From positions 1 through 64,000 of the forward strand of contig JANOWJ010000138.1 of NCBI GenBank assembly GCA_031417835.1: DNA of 64,000 bases, written 5' to 3'. Of this stretch, positions 53,754 to 62,541 are shown in pieces (position 1 is the first letter of the stretch; each line of letters opens with the position of its first letter). The notes under the pieces were generated by a model. It was not told where the DNA came from, ran no database searches, and saw only the letters and a list, made by a program, of their open reading frames with translations. Origin of the DNA: JADJLQ01 sp031417835 (GTDB lineage Bacteria > Bacteroidota > Bacteroidia > Chitinophagales > Saprospiraceae). Both the position numbers and the translations under genes were made by a program.

Positions 53754-55568
53754 ATGTCTGAAAATAGAGCCCTCGGTGGTCTGGAGGACAGTCCCAAAGA
53801 CACAATAAAGCACGGCAAAAATCATCTCTTCGCCATCGGTATTAATACCTATCAAAAATTTACACCCTTGCTCAATGCAGTAAAAGATGTAGAAGATATC
53901 GCCAAAGTACTGTCAGAAGACTATTCATTTGACTCGATCCTACTTTTAAGCGATCAGGATGCTACCAAAGACAATATTATTGACAAACTCGATGGCTTAC
54001 GCCGCAGTGTGGCGCCGGAAGATAAGCTACTGATTTATTATTCTGGGCATGGATTTACAGACAATGATCGTGGATTTTGGATACCTGTAGATGCGGAGCC
54101 TGATCGGGTATCCAGCTACATAGCCAATGCTGAAGTGCATGATATTATTCAGTTTATCAAAGCCCGACATATTCTTTTGATATCCGATAGTTGTTTTTCA
54201 GGATCATTGTTGGTCCGTGATGTAGCTTCTGATATGGGCGGGGCTTTTGATGATTGGGATAGAAATCCATCCCGATATGCCTTCATATCCGGTGGAGGAG
54301 TAGTCAGTGATGGCAAGCCGGGTGAAAATAGCCCATTTGCTGGAGGTATCATCAAACAATTGCGGGATAATGAAGAAAACGCCATAAACATCTGCCGACT
54401 GGCTGATCAGGTCACACAAGAAATCAGATATAATTATAGACAACAAGCTGAAGTAAGCCCAATATTTGAAGTGGGCCATAAAGGTGGTCAATTCGTTTTT
54501 GTCAAAAAACAAACAGAAAAAGAAGTTTGGGCTGCGGCTTTAGCCAACCATGATGAAGGAAGTTATTTAGATTATTTAGGTAGGTATCCTAAGGGTAAGT
54601 TCCTCAACGAAGCTGAACAAAAATTGAAAGACATAGCAGATGAAAATGAATGGTCCAAAGCTGCACAAAAAGACGCTGCCATCTCTTATCGTCAATATCT
54701 AAAGATCTATCCTGATGGAAAACATGTGTCAGAAGCCAACTCGAAACTAGAAGCCATAAAACAAGAAGACCTCAGAGATAAAGAGGCGGCTAGAAAATTA
54801 GAACAGGAAAGATTGTTTATACTCGAAAAATTAAAAAGGGAAAGTATTCCCTCACCAACCCCAAATACCAAATCGGAAAACAAAGAACCCCGAAAACCAA
54901 ATAATAGTCCTAATGGAGCCGCTGCAAATGAGCCTAAGCAGAAAAGCAAAGCGCCGAAATATATTTTCTTTGTTGTCCTGGCCGGCGTATTAGTAGCTAT
55001 TGGAATATTTTGGCCCAAAAATGAAGTTTATATTCATGATTCCCCAATTACTCAATTAATAGATACCATAGATCTGACCTTTGAAATTGAAGGAAATGTC
55101 GTGGATGAAACGAATAAAAATAAAATTGCTGGTATAATGCTTACCAATAGTAGAAATAAAATAAGTGACACTTCAGATGAGAGCGGCCATTTTACTATAG
55201 CCAATACATTGAACGGGGATACCATATCGATTACAGAAAGTGATAAATATGTAGCTAGAGCTTTTGTGGTCAGAGACAATATAAGGACTGGCGATGTAGA
55301 TCTTGCGGAAAAACCAAGAATTAAGGTCAACAAGACCATTACAGGTACAGTGAAAAATAGAAATGGAAATCTAATAAAAGGCGCGTGGATATATGTCAAA
55401 AGAAATGGCAAAATTATACAGCCATATACGCATACCCTTAGTAATGGGAAATATACACTGACTAAAGTTAATGAAGGTGATATCCTTTGGATTGACGCTG
55501 GTTCCAGTTACAAAAAGAAGAATTTTACGGTTGGTGCTGATAATGAGTACAATTGGGTTGTGAATTAA
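53754..55568 (+). CDS. membrane-anchored caspase-like (C14) protein
   Basis: 604 residues from the ATG at 53754; the longer frame to 53658 lacks support. Order: C14 caspase/metacaspase domain (about 15-250) with catalytic His99 in YYSGHGF and Cys147 in SDSCFSG; two repeats of a SYLDYLGRYPKGKF type (about 255-350); a charged linker; one membrane helix at about 401-421; and two CarboxypepD_reg-like beta domains (about 440-510 and 525-600). Without an N-terminal signal peptide the protease would face the cytoplasm and the C-terminal domains the outside. Bacterial caspases act in stress, defence and toxin activation; the substrate here is unknown. No partner gene is adjacent. Confidence 0.82.
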   Translation: MSENRALGGLEDSPKDTIKHGKNHLFAIGINTYQKFTPLLNAVKDVEDIAKVLSEDYSFDSILLLSDQDATKDNIIDKLDGLRRSVAPEDKLLIYYSGHGFTDNDRGFWIPVDAEPDRVSSYIANAEVHDIIQFIKARHILLISDSCFSGSLLVRDVASDMGGAFDDWDRNPSRYAFISGGGVVSDGKPGENSPFAGGIIKQLRDNEENAINICRLADQVTQEIRYNYRQQAEVSPIFEVGHKGGQFVFVKKQTEKEVWAAALANHDEGSYLDYLGRYPKGKFLNEAEQKLKDIADENEWSKAAQKDAAISYRQYLKIYPDGKHVSEANSKLEAIKQEDLRDKEAARKLEQERLFILEKLKRESIPSPTPNTKSENKEPRKPNNSPNGAAANEPKQKSKAPKYIFFVVLAGVLVAIGIFWPKNEVYIHDSPITQLIDTIDLTFEIEGNVVDETNKNKIAGIMLTNSRNKISDTSDESGHFTIANTLNGDTISITESDKYVARAFVVRDNIRTGDVDLAEKPRIKVNKTITGTVKNRNGNLIKGAWIYVKRNGKIIQPYTHTLSNGKYTLTKVNEGDILWIDAGSSYKKKNFTVGADNEYNWVVN

Positions 55569-55650
55569 GATTCAATAAGTATATGACCTTTGATAAGGTT
55601 GTGAAAGACAGATCGGGCAGCTAGATCTTCCATTTAATTCATTATTCTTT

Positions 55651-55684
55651 AGCGACGATCCGATAACTATCGGATTCAGTCGCT
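55651..55684. repeat. strong two-part hairpin between the caspase gene and lipA
   Basis: AGCGAC pairs with GTCGCT and, inside it, ATCCGATA pairs with TATCGGAT across a 2-base loop. There is no T-run, so it is not a standard terminator. It may be a REP-like palindrome; a shorter AAGCC/GGCTT hairpin follows at about 55695-55709. Confidence 0.55.
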
Positions 55685-55849
55685 GGTCTTCAGAAAAGCC
55701 TTTGGCTTCGGATAAGGATTGCCCTGAAAGGTGAAGCGCAGAAATTCACTTTTCCTAGCAAAATTGGTTTATTAGTTGAGCAAGGCTCTTCCTGCAGCAT
55801 TTTAATATTTGATATGTCATTAGCTTAGACATCCATATATAAAGTGCAT

Positions 55850-55857
55850 TATCTTTG
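55850..55857 (+). promoter_or_regulatory. -7 element of lipA
   Basis: TATCTTTG matches TAnnTTTG exactly, 8 bases before the lipA start codon, implying a nearly leaderless transcript. No clear -33 box. Confidence 0.4.
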
Positions 55858-55865
55858 TTGCTGAT

Positions 55866-56741
55866 ATGTCCGATTTGCCCCATACTATAGATCAAGCCCC
55901 AGCCCGAGCTAAAAAGCCCGATTGGCTTAGAGTCAAACTCCCAATCGGTGAAAACTATCGCAAAGTCCGGGAATTAGTAGACCATTACAAGCTGCATACT
56001 ATCTGTCAAAGCGGCAACTGTCCTAATATGGGTGAATGCTGGGGCGAAGGCACTGCTACTTTTATGATCTTAGGCAATGTATGCACGCGCTCGTGCAGTT
56101 TCTGCGCCGTCAAGACAGGCCGACCTACAGAATACGATGTAGATGAGCCGGAGCGTGTGGCTCAAGCGATCCAACTGATGCAAGTGAAGCACGCGGTGAT
56201 CACCAGTGTCAACCGGGATGAACTAGCGGATAAAGGGGCAGAGATCTGGCATCGCACTGTGATTGCGGTCAAACGACTCAGCCCATCCACTACCATCGAG
56301 ACTTTGATACCCGACACCAAGGGGGATTGGAATGCATTAGAGACTATGATCAATGCCGGACAAGAAGTGGTATCCCATAACATGGAGACCGTCAAAAGAT
56401 TGTATAGGCCAGTCAGACCACAAGCAAAGTACGAACGATCACTCGAGCAAATAAAACGAACCAAAACATTTGGCAAACGAACCAAAAGCGGCATCATGTT
56501 AGGCTTGGGCGAAACTCGAGAAGAAGTGATTCAATCTCTGGATGACCTCGCAGCACATGGGTGTGATGTAGTCACTCTGGGTCAATACCTACAACCTACT
56601 AAGCTTCATCATCCGGTGATCGATTTTATTCATCCGGACCAGTTTGCAGAATACAAGGAAATCGGTCTATCAAAAGGTTTTTCCTATGTAGAAAGCGGAC
56701 CGCTGGTGAGGTCGAGCTATCATGCAGAAAGACACATCTGA
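55866..56741 (+). CDS. lipA: lipoyl synthase
   Basis: A 291-residue radical-SAM protein. The auxiliary cluster cysteines are in CQSGNCPNMGEC and the SAM-cluster motif is CTRSCSFC; RSSYHAE near the end carries the conserved Arg-Ser that binds the auxiliary cluster. LipA inserts two sulfurs into octanoyl chains on E2 or GcvH proteins. Complete. A repetitive spacer follows the stop. Confidence 0.96.
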   Translation: MSDLPHTIDQAPARAKKPDWLRVKLPIGENYRKVRELVDHYKLHTICQSGNCPNMGECWGEGTATFMILGNVCTRSCSFCAVKTGRPTEYDVDEPERVAQAIQLMQVKHAVITSVNRDELADKGAEIWHRTVIAVKRLSPSTTIETLIPDTKGDWNALETMINAGQEVVSHNMETVKRLYRPVRPQAKYERSLEQIKRTKTFGKRTKSGIMLGLGETREEVIQSLDDLAAHGCDVVTLGQYLQPTKLHHPVIDFIHPDQFAEYKEIGLSKGFSYVESGPLVRSSYHAERHI

Positions 56742-56757
56742 AATTCAATGACGAGTG

Positions 56758-56843
56758 ATTCGAATGTCGAATTATTCGAATCATTCAAGACATTCGTGAT
56801 TCGAAACATTCGTCATTTCATATATCGTCATTCGACCCATTCG
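56758..56843. repeat. degenerate ATTCG repeat in a convergent gene gap
   Basis: Seven ATTCG words and several related GAATC/TTCGAA forms are packed into 86 bases between lipA and the convergent HD gene, running into the last codons of the latter. Spacing is irregular. Not a CRISPR or tandem array with a fixed period. Confidence 0.6.
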
Positions 56844-57480
56844 CAACTTCATTATAAAACTGCTCCAAGTATAGCTCCATAAATTCATGTCTTTGGACGG
56901 CCATTTGTTTAGCAGTCTCTGTATTCATCTTATCTTTTAAAAGCAATAATTTTTCATAAAAATGATTGATCGTGGGTGCATCACTTTTTTTATACTCCTC
57001 TTTGTCCATATGCAGATTTGGTGGTACACTCGGGTCATAAATTATTCGATTTTTATAGCCTCCATAATGAAATGCCCTGGCAATGCCAATAGCACCGATA
57101 GCATCCAGTCGATCTGCATCTTGTACAATCTCCATCTCTATAGAAGTAAAGGCGATGGTACCAAGACTGGATTTAAATGACATGTTCTCAATGATAGCTA
57201 CCACATGATCAATGGTTTCTGTAGCCACCTGTCGACCTTTCAAATATTCGCGCGCCACCTTAGGACCTATGGTTTCATCACCATCGTGAAATTTGGCATC
57301 GGCTATATCATGCAATAACGCAGCTAATTGAACCACAAGGATATCTGCACGCTCATGGTGTAAGATTCGAATAGCATTCTGATACACCCGGGAGATATGC
57401 CACCAATCATGGCCATGCTCACTATGAACTAAAGTGGCTTTAACATATTTAATCGTATCTTCTATAATTTCCTTGATCAT
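56818..57480 (-). CDS. HD-domain hydrolase
   Basis: A 220-residue HD-superfamily protein with HSEHGHDWWHISRV near 19-32, LLHDIADAKFHDG near 52-64, and VQDADRLDAIGAIGIARAF near 118-136, the pattern of YedJ-like phosphohydrolases. Metal-dependent, substrate unknown. The C-terminus (ANGSNDDI) is encoded within the ATTCG repeat, suggesting the end of the gene has been reshaped by it. Confidence 0.88.
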   Translation of the reverse strand: MIKEIIEDTIKYVKATLVHSEHGHDWWHISRVYQNAIRILHHERADILVVQLAALLHDIADAKFHDGDETIGPKVAREYLKGRQVATETIDHVVAIIENMSFKSSLGTIAFTSIEMEIVQDADRLDAIGAIGIARAFHYGGYKNRIIYDPSVPPNLHMDKEEYKKSDAPTINHFYEKLLLLKDKMNTETAKQMAVQRHEFMELYLEQFYNEVANGSNDDI

Positions 57481-57501
57481 ATTATAAAAATAAATAATAT
57501 A

Positions 57502-57792
57502 TTAATTCCATCGAGTATGGCCCGAAATCAAGAGGATCACAAAAAATAAAACATAACAAAATATAGGTAATGCAGGTATAGACAATAACAATACTGCTGC
57601 CTTTATCCAGCCGTGCGTCTTTAACCAATAGCTACCTCCAACCAGCACAGGAAAGCCCAGTACGATACTGGCCCATAACCATCCATTAAATGAAGATACT
57701 GAGCCATCTGCCAAGCCAATCATAAAGAAATATAAAATCACCAACATGCTTATAGCAACTATAGTCCATACTATCCAAAATAGAGTATTCAT
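57502..57792 (-). CDS. small three-helix membrane protein
   Basis: A 96-residue protein with three hydrophobic segments (about 4-27, 38-56, 66-91) and no known motif. It begins 5 bases after the stop of the hydrolase gene at 57798 and ends 21 bases before the HD gene, so the three are probably one transcript. Not recognised. Confidence 0.6.
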   Translation of the reverse strand: MNTLFWIVWTIVAISMLVILYFFMIGLADGSVSSFNGWLWASIVLGFPVLVGGSYWLKTHGWIKAAVLLLSIPALPIFCYVLFFVILLISGHTRWN

Positions 57793-57797
57793 GTAAA

Positions 57798-59639
57798 TTA
57801 ATTTTTTGAAGATTCGGCATTCAACATAAAATCATAAATCAATTGCTGAATACATGGCCGGATTGAATATTGACTTATTTTATTATTTGTTCTAGTCGGA
57901 TGTACCCGATTGGTCAACAGAATGTAGGTGAGTTGATATTTTGGATCAATCCATACAAACGTACCGGTGAAACCCGAGTGTCCATAACTATCTGAGCTTA
58001 CATCCCGGGCTACCGCACTTGCGTTTAAATCAAATTTTAATAAGGGTTTGTCCCAGCCCAGTCCTCTACGATTATCTAATTCTGGAAATTGATATGAAGT
58101 AAATAAATCAATGGTCTCCGGGTTTAAATATGTTCTATTACCATAGGTTCCTTTATTGAGCAGCATTTGGGCTATTTTGGCCATATCATTTGCATTGCTG
58201 AATAGGCCGGCATGACCGGAGATCCCACCTAATAATGCCGCATTTTCATCATGTACATATCCTTGAATCAAGGTGCGTCTAAAAAATGAATCTTGCTCAG
58301 TAGGCACGATCTTATCTTTTGTAAACTGCTGTAATGGTAAAAACAGGGTATGGTCTGCACCAAGCGGTTGATAGATCGTGGAGCTCATATAATGATCAAA
58401 AGGGGTTTTTGTGATCCGTTCTATCGCTTGATATAATAAAATCATAGAAAGATCGGAGTACACATATCCCGCCTTGTTCAACAACGGGACCCGTTTGATT
58501 TCCCCGATTAATTTTGAAGCAATACGATGATGTGCAAAAATGGTATCCGTGACCCGAAGTTTAAAATGGGCATTAGGCTCCTTACGCACGGTGCGAGGTA
58601 TAATAGTGCTTCTTTCTGTCAATAGCTTTCTATAATAGGTGATTGAAGCCGGCAACCTGGCTTTGTGGGCCATAATATCTTGCCATGTTAATGACCCTTT
58701 ATTGCTATGCTTGAACTTGGGAAGGGTGCTTGACAGCGTAGATTGTATCTTAAATTGACCTTGACTATGCAGGACCATGCTGCCTAAAGTGGCGGCGAAT
58801 ACTTTTGTGATCGAAGCCAAATCATAGATCGCGTCTTTTGTTAAATGGTTTGAACCAATATAGGTGGGTTTGCCAAATGCCTCATGAAATATGACCATAC
58901 CATCTTTGGCTACTAATAGGTTGGCTCCGGGAAAAACGGAGTCCAGAATTGCATCTTCTATAGCTAGGCTCAAAGCTTGATGGAATGCTTTGCCATCTAT
59001 GCCAACACAATCAGGAGGACCATACTTCAATCTTTCTATAGAGACAGTCGATAGCCCCGCTCCAATGCCATATGATGAGTTGGCAAAAAAAGGCAACGTA
59101 GTCGTACAACCTCTTGCTCCAAAAAGTATCTGGGTTATGTGAATAGCCATGTACTCTGAGTGACCCCAGCTAAATAGGATAGCTTGTGCTGATTTAAATA
59201 ATTCTGATGGAATACTGGCCATAGATCCATTTAAATAAATAACTATATAAGGAATACCAATTTGATGAAGTCGGGTGCTAGTACGGGTCAGTTCAGGTAG
59301 AGATGAAGATTCGAGATCCACTTCTACAAGGAATAAATTTGTTCCTGTTCTCCAGGTTTGGCCTTCAAGCTTTGAGTGGGCTATCACATCACAGCTGGTA
59401 TATTTTTGGATGGTGGGGTAAAGTATCGTATACTCAGGTTTTGATACCGATAAGGTAATTTGCCATTTTTCAAGAGATTGTATGGGTACGATGTGCTGGT
59501 TGTTTTTTAGTACTGCGATTTGTGTGCTGGCTTGCTCATAGGCTGCTACGATCGCATCTGATTTTTGTGCAAAGCCAATCATAGCCCAGCCTAACACACA
59601 GGCTAGGCATCGTAGCGAGGAATAAAATATTTGGTGCAC
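57798..59639 (-). CDS. GH3 C-terminal domain fused to a beta-lactamase-family serine hydrolase
   Basis: A 613-residue exported protein. Signal peptide to about residue 24; residues 30-210 resemble the GH3 C-terminal domain (IAVLKNNQHIVPI, ILFSWGHSEYMA); residues 225-605 are a beta-lactamase/class C-like domain with SxxK motif SITK (Ser276, Lys279), a YSDL motif in the YxN position, and SGHAGLFSNANDMAKI. In Bacteroidota a longer fusion exists, GH3 barrel plus GH3-C plus serine hydrolase; the catalytic GH3 barrel is absent here. The serine hydrolase may still act on peptidoglycan peptides. Confidence 0.82.
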   Translation of the reverse strand: MHQIFYSSLRCLACVLGWAMIGFAQKSDAIVAAYEQASTQIAVLKNNQHIVPIQSLEKWQITLSVSKPEYTILYPTIQKYTSCDVIAHSKLEGQTWRTGTNLFLVEVDLESSSLPELTRTSTRLHQIGIPYIVIYLNGSMASIPSELFKSAQAILFSWGHSEYMAIHITQILFGARGCTTTLPFFANSSYGIGAGLSTVSIERLKYGPPDCVGIDGKAFHQALSLAIEDAILDSVFPGANLLVAKDGMVIFHEAFGKPTYIGSNHLTKDAIYDLASITKVFAATLGSMVLHSQGQFKIQSTLSSTLPKFKHSNKGSLTWQDIMAHKARLPASITYYRKLLTERSTIIPRTVRKEPNAHFKLRVTDTIFAHHRIASKLIGEIKRVPLLNKAGYVYSDLSMILLYQAIERITKTPFDHYMSSTIYQPLGADHTLFLPLQQFTKDKIVPTEQDSFFRRTLIQGYVHDENAALLGGISGHAGLFSNANDMAKIAQMLLNKGTYGNRTYLNPETIDLFTSYQFPELDNRRGLGWDKPLLKFDLNASAVARDVSSDSYGHSGFTGTFVWIDPKYQLTYILLTNRVHPTRTNNKISQYSIRPCIQQLIYDFMLNAESSKN

Positions 59640-59764
59640 GATAATGATATGAATTTAGCAACTTTATGCTGTTTAACATAAAATATATGAGGTTGAGTTT
59701 TTACATGAAGGGTATTTTTAAAGGCATAGACAGTGTCCGGGTCATCTATTCACTGATGCAACAT

Positions 59765-61135
59765 ATGATTAAAAAGATCTCAAATGGTTTTCTTATTCCG
59801 TTTGGTCCAAATAGGTCAGGGGCCCTCTGTATTTTTTGGCCAGTACTCGTTTGTTTTGTGCTGACTTGGTTATCCTGTAGTAGTAGTAAAAAATCCTCAG
59901 CTCGTGAAATTAATGTTGCATCGATGGTTGCTTCATCCGATGTTTTTAACCACCATTTTACAGGATTTGTCCTATTCGATCCACTGACTAGACAAACTAT
60001 TTTTGAACAAAATAGTAACAAATATTTTACTCCGGCTTCCAATACTAAAATTCTAACATTATTAACTTCTTTGTCCACGTTTGGCGACACCTTGCCTTCC
60101 ATCCGGTACGCGATCAAAGACGACAAACTTTATATCAAAGGTATGGGCGATCCTACTTTTTTGCATGAATTATGGCCGTATCATCCCATGTTTGAATTTT
60201 TAAAAAACACGCCCTATCAGATCTATCTGGTCAGGGATGTATTGCAGGATGAAATATTTGGACCTGGGTGGGCATGGGATGACTACCAAGAATCTTATCA
60301 GGTTGAAAAGTCTGCGTTTCCATTATATGGCAATCTAGTCCATTTTAATGCAAAGGATTCGATTTATCAGACGGCGCCACCTTACTTTCAATCTCGATGG
60401 ACTAGGAAACCAATATCTAATCCAGATCGATCGATCTCTAGACCTTATGCACTTAACCAATTTGTGGCTCATGATGATACCTTAATTGATCATACTGCTC
60501 CCTATAGGATGGATTTTGCGACGATACAGACTTTACTGGCTGATACATTGGCTCGAGATGTTCAATGGTGTTGGACAGCAGATTTGCCACTAGATCTCCA
60601 TTGGTCTACTCGTAACGGAATGACGGCAGATTCTGTCTATGCTCACATGATGAAAGTAAGTGACAATTTTTTAGCGGAGCAACTGCTATTAATGGTTGCC
60701 TCGTATCGTACAGATACTTGTAGCAGTGCCTTGGCAATAGATTTAGCTTCTAAAAGCGTGTTCAAAGATGCTCCTGATTCATTACTATGGTTTGATGGGA
60801 GTGGATTATCCCGATATAATCTATTTACGCCACGTACGCTGGTTTTTGCTTTGGATCAATTATACTCCAAAATATCTTTTGATCGAATAAAAAACATTTT
60901 TCCGGCAGGTGGATTAAATGGTACGATACGCAATTGGTATAAAGGTAATACTGGACCGTATGTCTATGCCAAAACCGGCTCTTTGGCAAATAACCATTCG
61001 CTCAGTGGCTATGTGCAGACCAGAAAAAACAAAATACTCATTTTTTCCTTCATGCACTCCAATTATACAGGCAGTGTGATACCTATTCGCAAAGAGATGC
61101 AACGCACTCTAGAGTTTATTAGAGATCAGTATTAG
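59765..61135 (+). CDS. dacB: D-Ala-D-Ala carboxypeptidase/endopeptidase (PBP4, S13)
   Basis: The ATG at 59765 gives 456 residues with a hydrophobic N-terminus ending WLSCSSS (possible lipoprotein); the frame runs upstream to 59666 with other Met codons. Penicillin-binding motifs are all visible: SxxK in PASNTKILT, SxN in SDNFLAEQLL, and KTG in YAKTGSL. S13 enzymes trim and cut peptidoglycan cross-links in the periplasm. The gene is divergent from the GH3-C/serine hydrolase, so two cell-wall enzymes lie back to back. Confidence 0.88.
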   Translation: MIKKISNGFLIPFGPNRSGALCIFWPVLVCFVLTWLSCSSSKKSSAREINVASMVASSDVFNHHFTGFVLFDPLTRQTIFEQNSNKYFTPASNTKILTLLTSLSTFGDTLPSIRYAIKDDKLYIKGMGDPTFLHELWPYHPMFEFLKNTPYQIYLVRDVLQDEIFGPGWAWDDYQESYQVEKSAFPLYGNLVHFNAKDSIYQTAPPYFQSRWTRKPISNPDRSISRPYALNQFVAHDDTLIDHTAPYRMDFATIQTLLADTLARDVQWCWTADLPLDLHWSTRNGMTADSVYAHMMKVSDNFLAEQLLLMVASYRTDTCSSALAIDLASKSVFKDAPDSLLWFDGSGLSRYNLFTPRTLVFALDQLYSKISFDRIKNIFPAGGLNGTIRNWYKGNTGPYVYAKTGSLANNHSLSGYVQTRKNKILIFSFMHSNYTGSVIPIRKEMQRTLEFIRDQY

Positions 61136-61145
61136 ATTCGATCTA

Positions 61146-61214
61146 TTTGTCAAATCGTCAATTGCCAAATCGTCAATTGTCATTTTTCAATCGTCAATTG
61201 TCAATCCTCATTTG
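61146..61214. repeat. AATCGTCAATTG repeat in a convergent gene gap
   Basis: Three exact copies of the 12-mer AATCGTCAATTG at 61153, 61168 and 61189, with further partial copies (CAATTG, TCAATC), fill the space between dacB and the convergent lacI-type gene. Spacing is 15 and 21 bases. Confidence 0.7.
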
Positions 61215-61224
61215 GGATATTCAA

Positions 61225-62238
61225 TCACCTCGTACTATCTAATAATACAATATTCGTATTCATCATGACAACTTCTGGAGATTTCCATTGAAGATGATTG
61301 TTTCGGGCATTGATATATTGGATCAATTTTTGTGCACTGAGCATACCGAGCTCACGGCCATCATGCCGCATATGGCTTACTTTGGGCATCATAAAATGAG
61401 GTAAAAGACCATCGCTGATACCAATTATGGACAATGCCTCAGGTACTTTTATGTTTAAAGATGAAACAGCAGGCATCACACCCAACATGATTTCATCAGT
61501 CATTAAATATAGACCGTCTAGTCGGCAGTTGGTCAATAGATCCAACGCATTATCGTGGGCTTCTTGGCTATTATTTACGAATCGCACTAGATCAAGATCG
61601 TTATGCAACCCCAGATCGGCTAATGCTTTGGCAAATCCTTTATATCTCAGATGGGATATCGTCAGGCTGGCTTTCCCGAATATGCCTCCGACATGTGTAC
61701 AGCCTGATTTGTATAAATGCTGTACCATCTGATAGGATACTTTGTAGTCATCGATGGTGATACTGGAGTACGGCGCATCTTCTATCACTTTATCCATCAG
61801 GATCACTGGAGTATTGGATTCATTGAGTGATTCCAGATGATCGAGGGTAATGGTTTCTTTCGAGACCGATAGCAGCACTCCGGCAACATTATGATCATAT
61901 GCTATAATTATATTTTCTATTTCTCGCTCTAAGCGATCATCCGTAGGCAATATCAATAAAGTATAACCCTGTAGATGTAAGGTTTGTTCTATTCCATGGA
62001 TGACAGATGGGTAAAAGAATGAAGTGATCTCCGGAAGGATTAAAGCGATCGTTTTGACCGTGCCTCGCTTTAGATTCAACGCAGCGCTACTAGGTCTATA
62101 CTTCATAAGTTTAGCCATCTCATTGATCTCAGACTTGAGTCGGTCGCTGATGTCAGGATGATCACTTAATGCTCGGGATATGGTGGATGGGCTGACTTCC
62201 ATTTTGGCCGCGATATCCTTAATTGTTGTCTTTTTCAA
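61225..62238 (-). CDS. LacI-family transcriptional regulator
   Basis: A 337-residue regulator: HTH and hinge at 1-60 (TIKDIAAKMEVSPSTISRAL) and a periplasmic-binding-protein-like sensor domain (KTIALILPEI onward). It should bind a sugar or sugar-phosphate and control transcription. It is divergent from the SusC-like receptor gene 300 bases away and is its likely regulator. Confidence 0.93.
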   Translation of the reverse strand: MKKTTIKDIAAKMEVSPSTISRALSDHPDISDRLKSEINEMAKLMKYRPSSAALNLKRGTVKTIALILPEITSFFYPSVIHGIEQTLHLQGYTLLILPTDDRLEREIENIIIAYDHNVAGVLLSVSKETITLDHLESLNESNTPVILMDKVIEDAPYSSITIDDYKVSYQMVQHLYKSGCTHVGGIFGKASLTISHLRYKGFAKALADLGLHNDLDLVRFVNNSQEAHDNALDLLTNCRLDGLYLMTDEIMLGVMPAVSSLNIKVPEALSIIGISDGLLPHFMMPKVSHMRHDGRELGMLSAQKLIQYINARNNHLQWKSPEVVMMNTNIVLLDSTR

Positions 62239-62541
62239 ATTGGCAATTTGGGTTTTAGCTTGGGCTACAAGGATACAATTTTATTAACAAATTTAGGCAT
62301 TTTATCAACAACAATCGATTGCGGTATGGTTTGCAGGATAATTTCTAACTATAAAATGGTAATTCGGTATTGAATAGCACGGGTATTTGATAATTTTGGG
62401 CCAGTGCTCTATTAAGAGATTGTTATGTATTTGTGATTTTTAGATCAATCTTTTTACTTAATTAAGTGTTAAGTCATTGATTTAATTCTGTGTGTAGACC
62501 ACTGCTTAAACCGGATTGAAATTATAAAATTTTGAATGATT
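62239..62541. other. 303-base divergent control region, LacI regulator / SusC
   Basis: No gene. It should contain both promoters and a LacI operator; no clear TTTG/TAnnTTTG pair or obvious palindromic operator was identified by eye. Confidence 0.4.
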
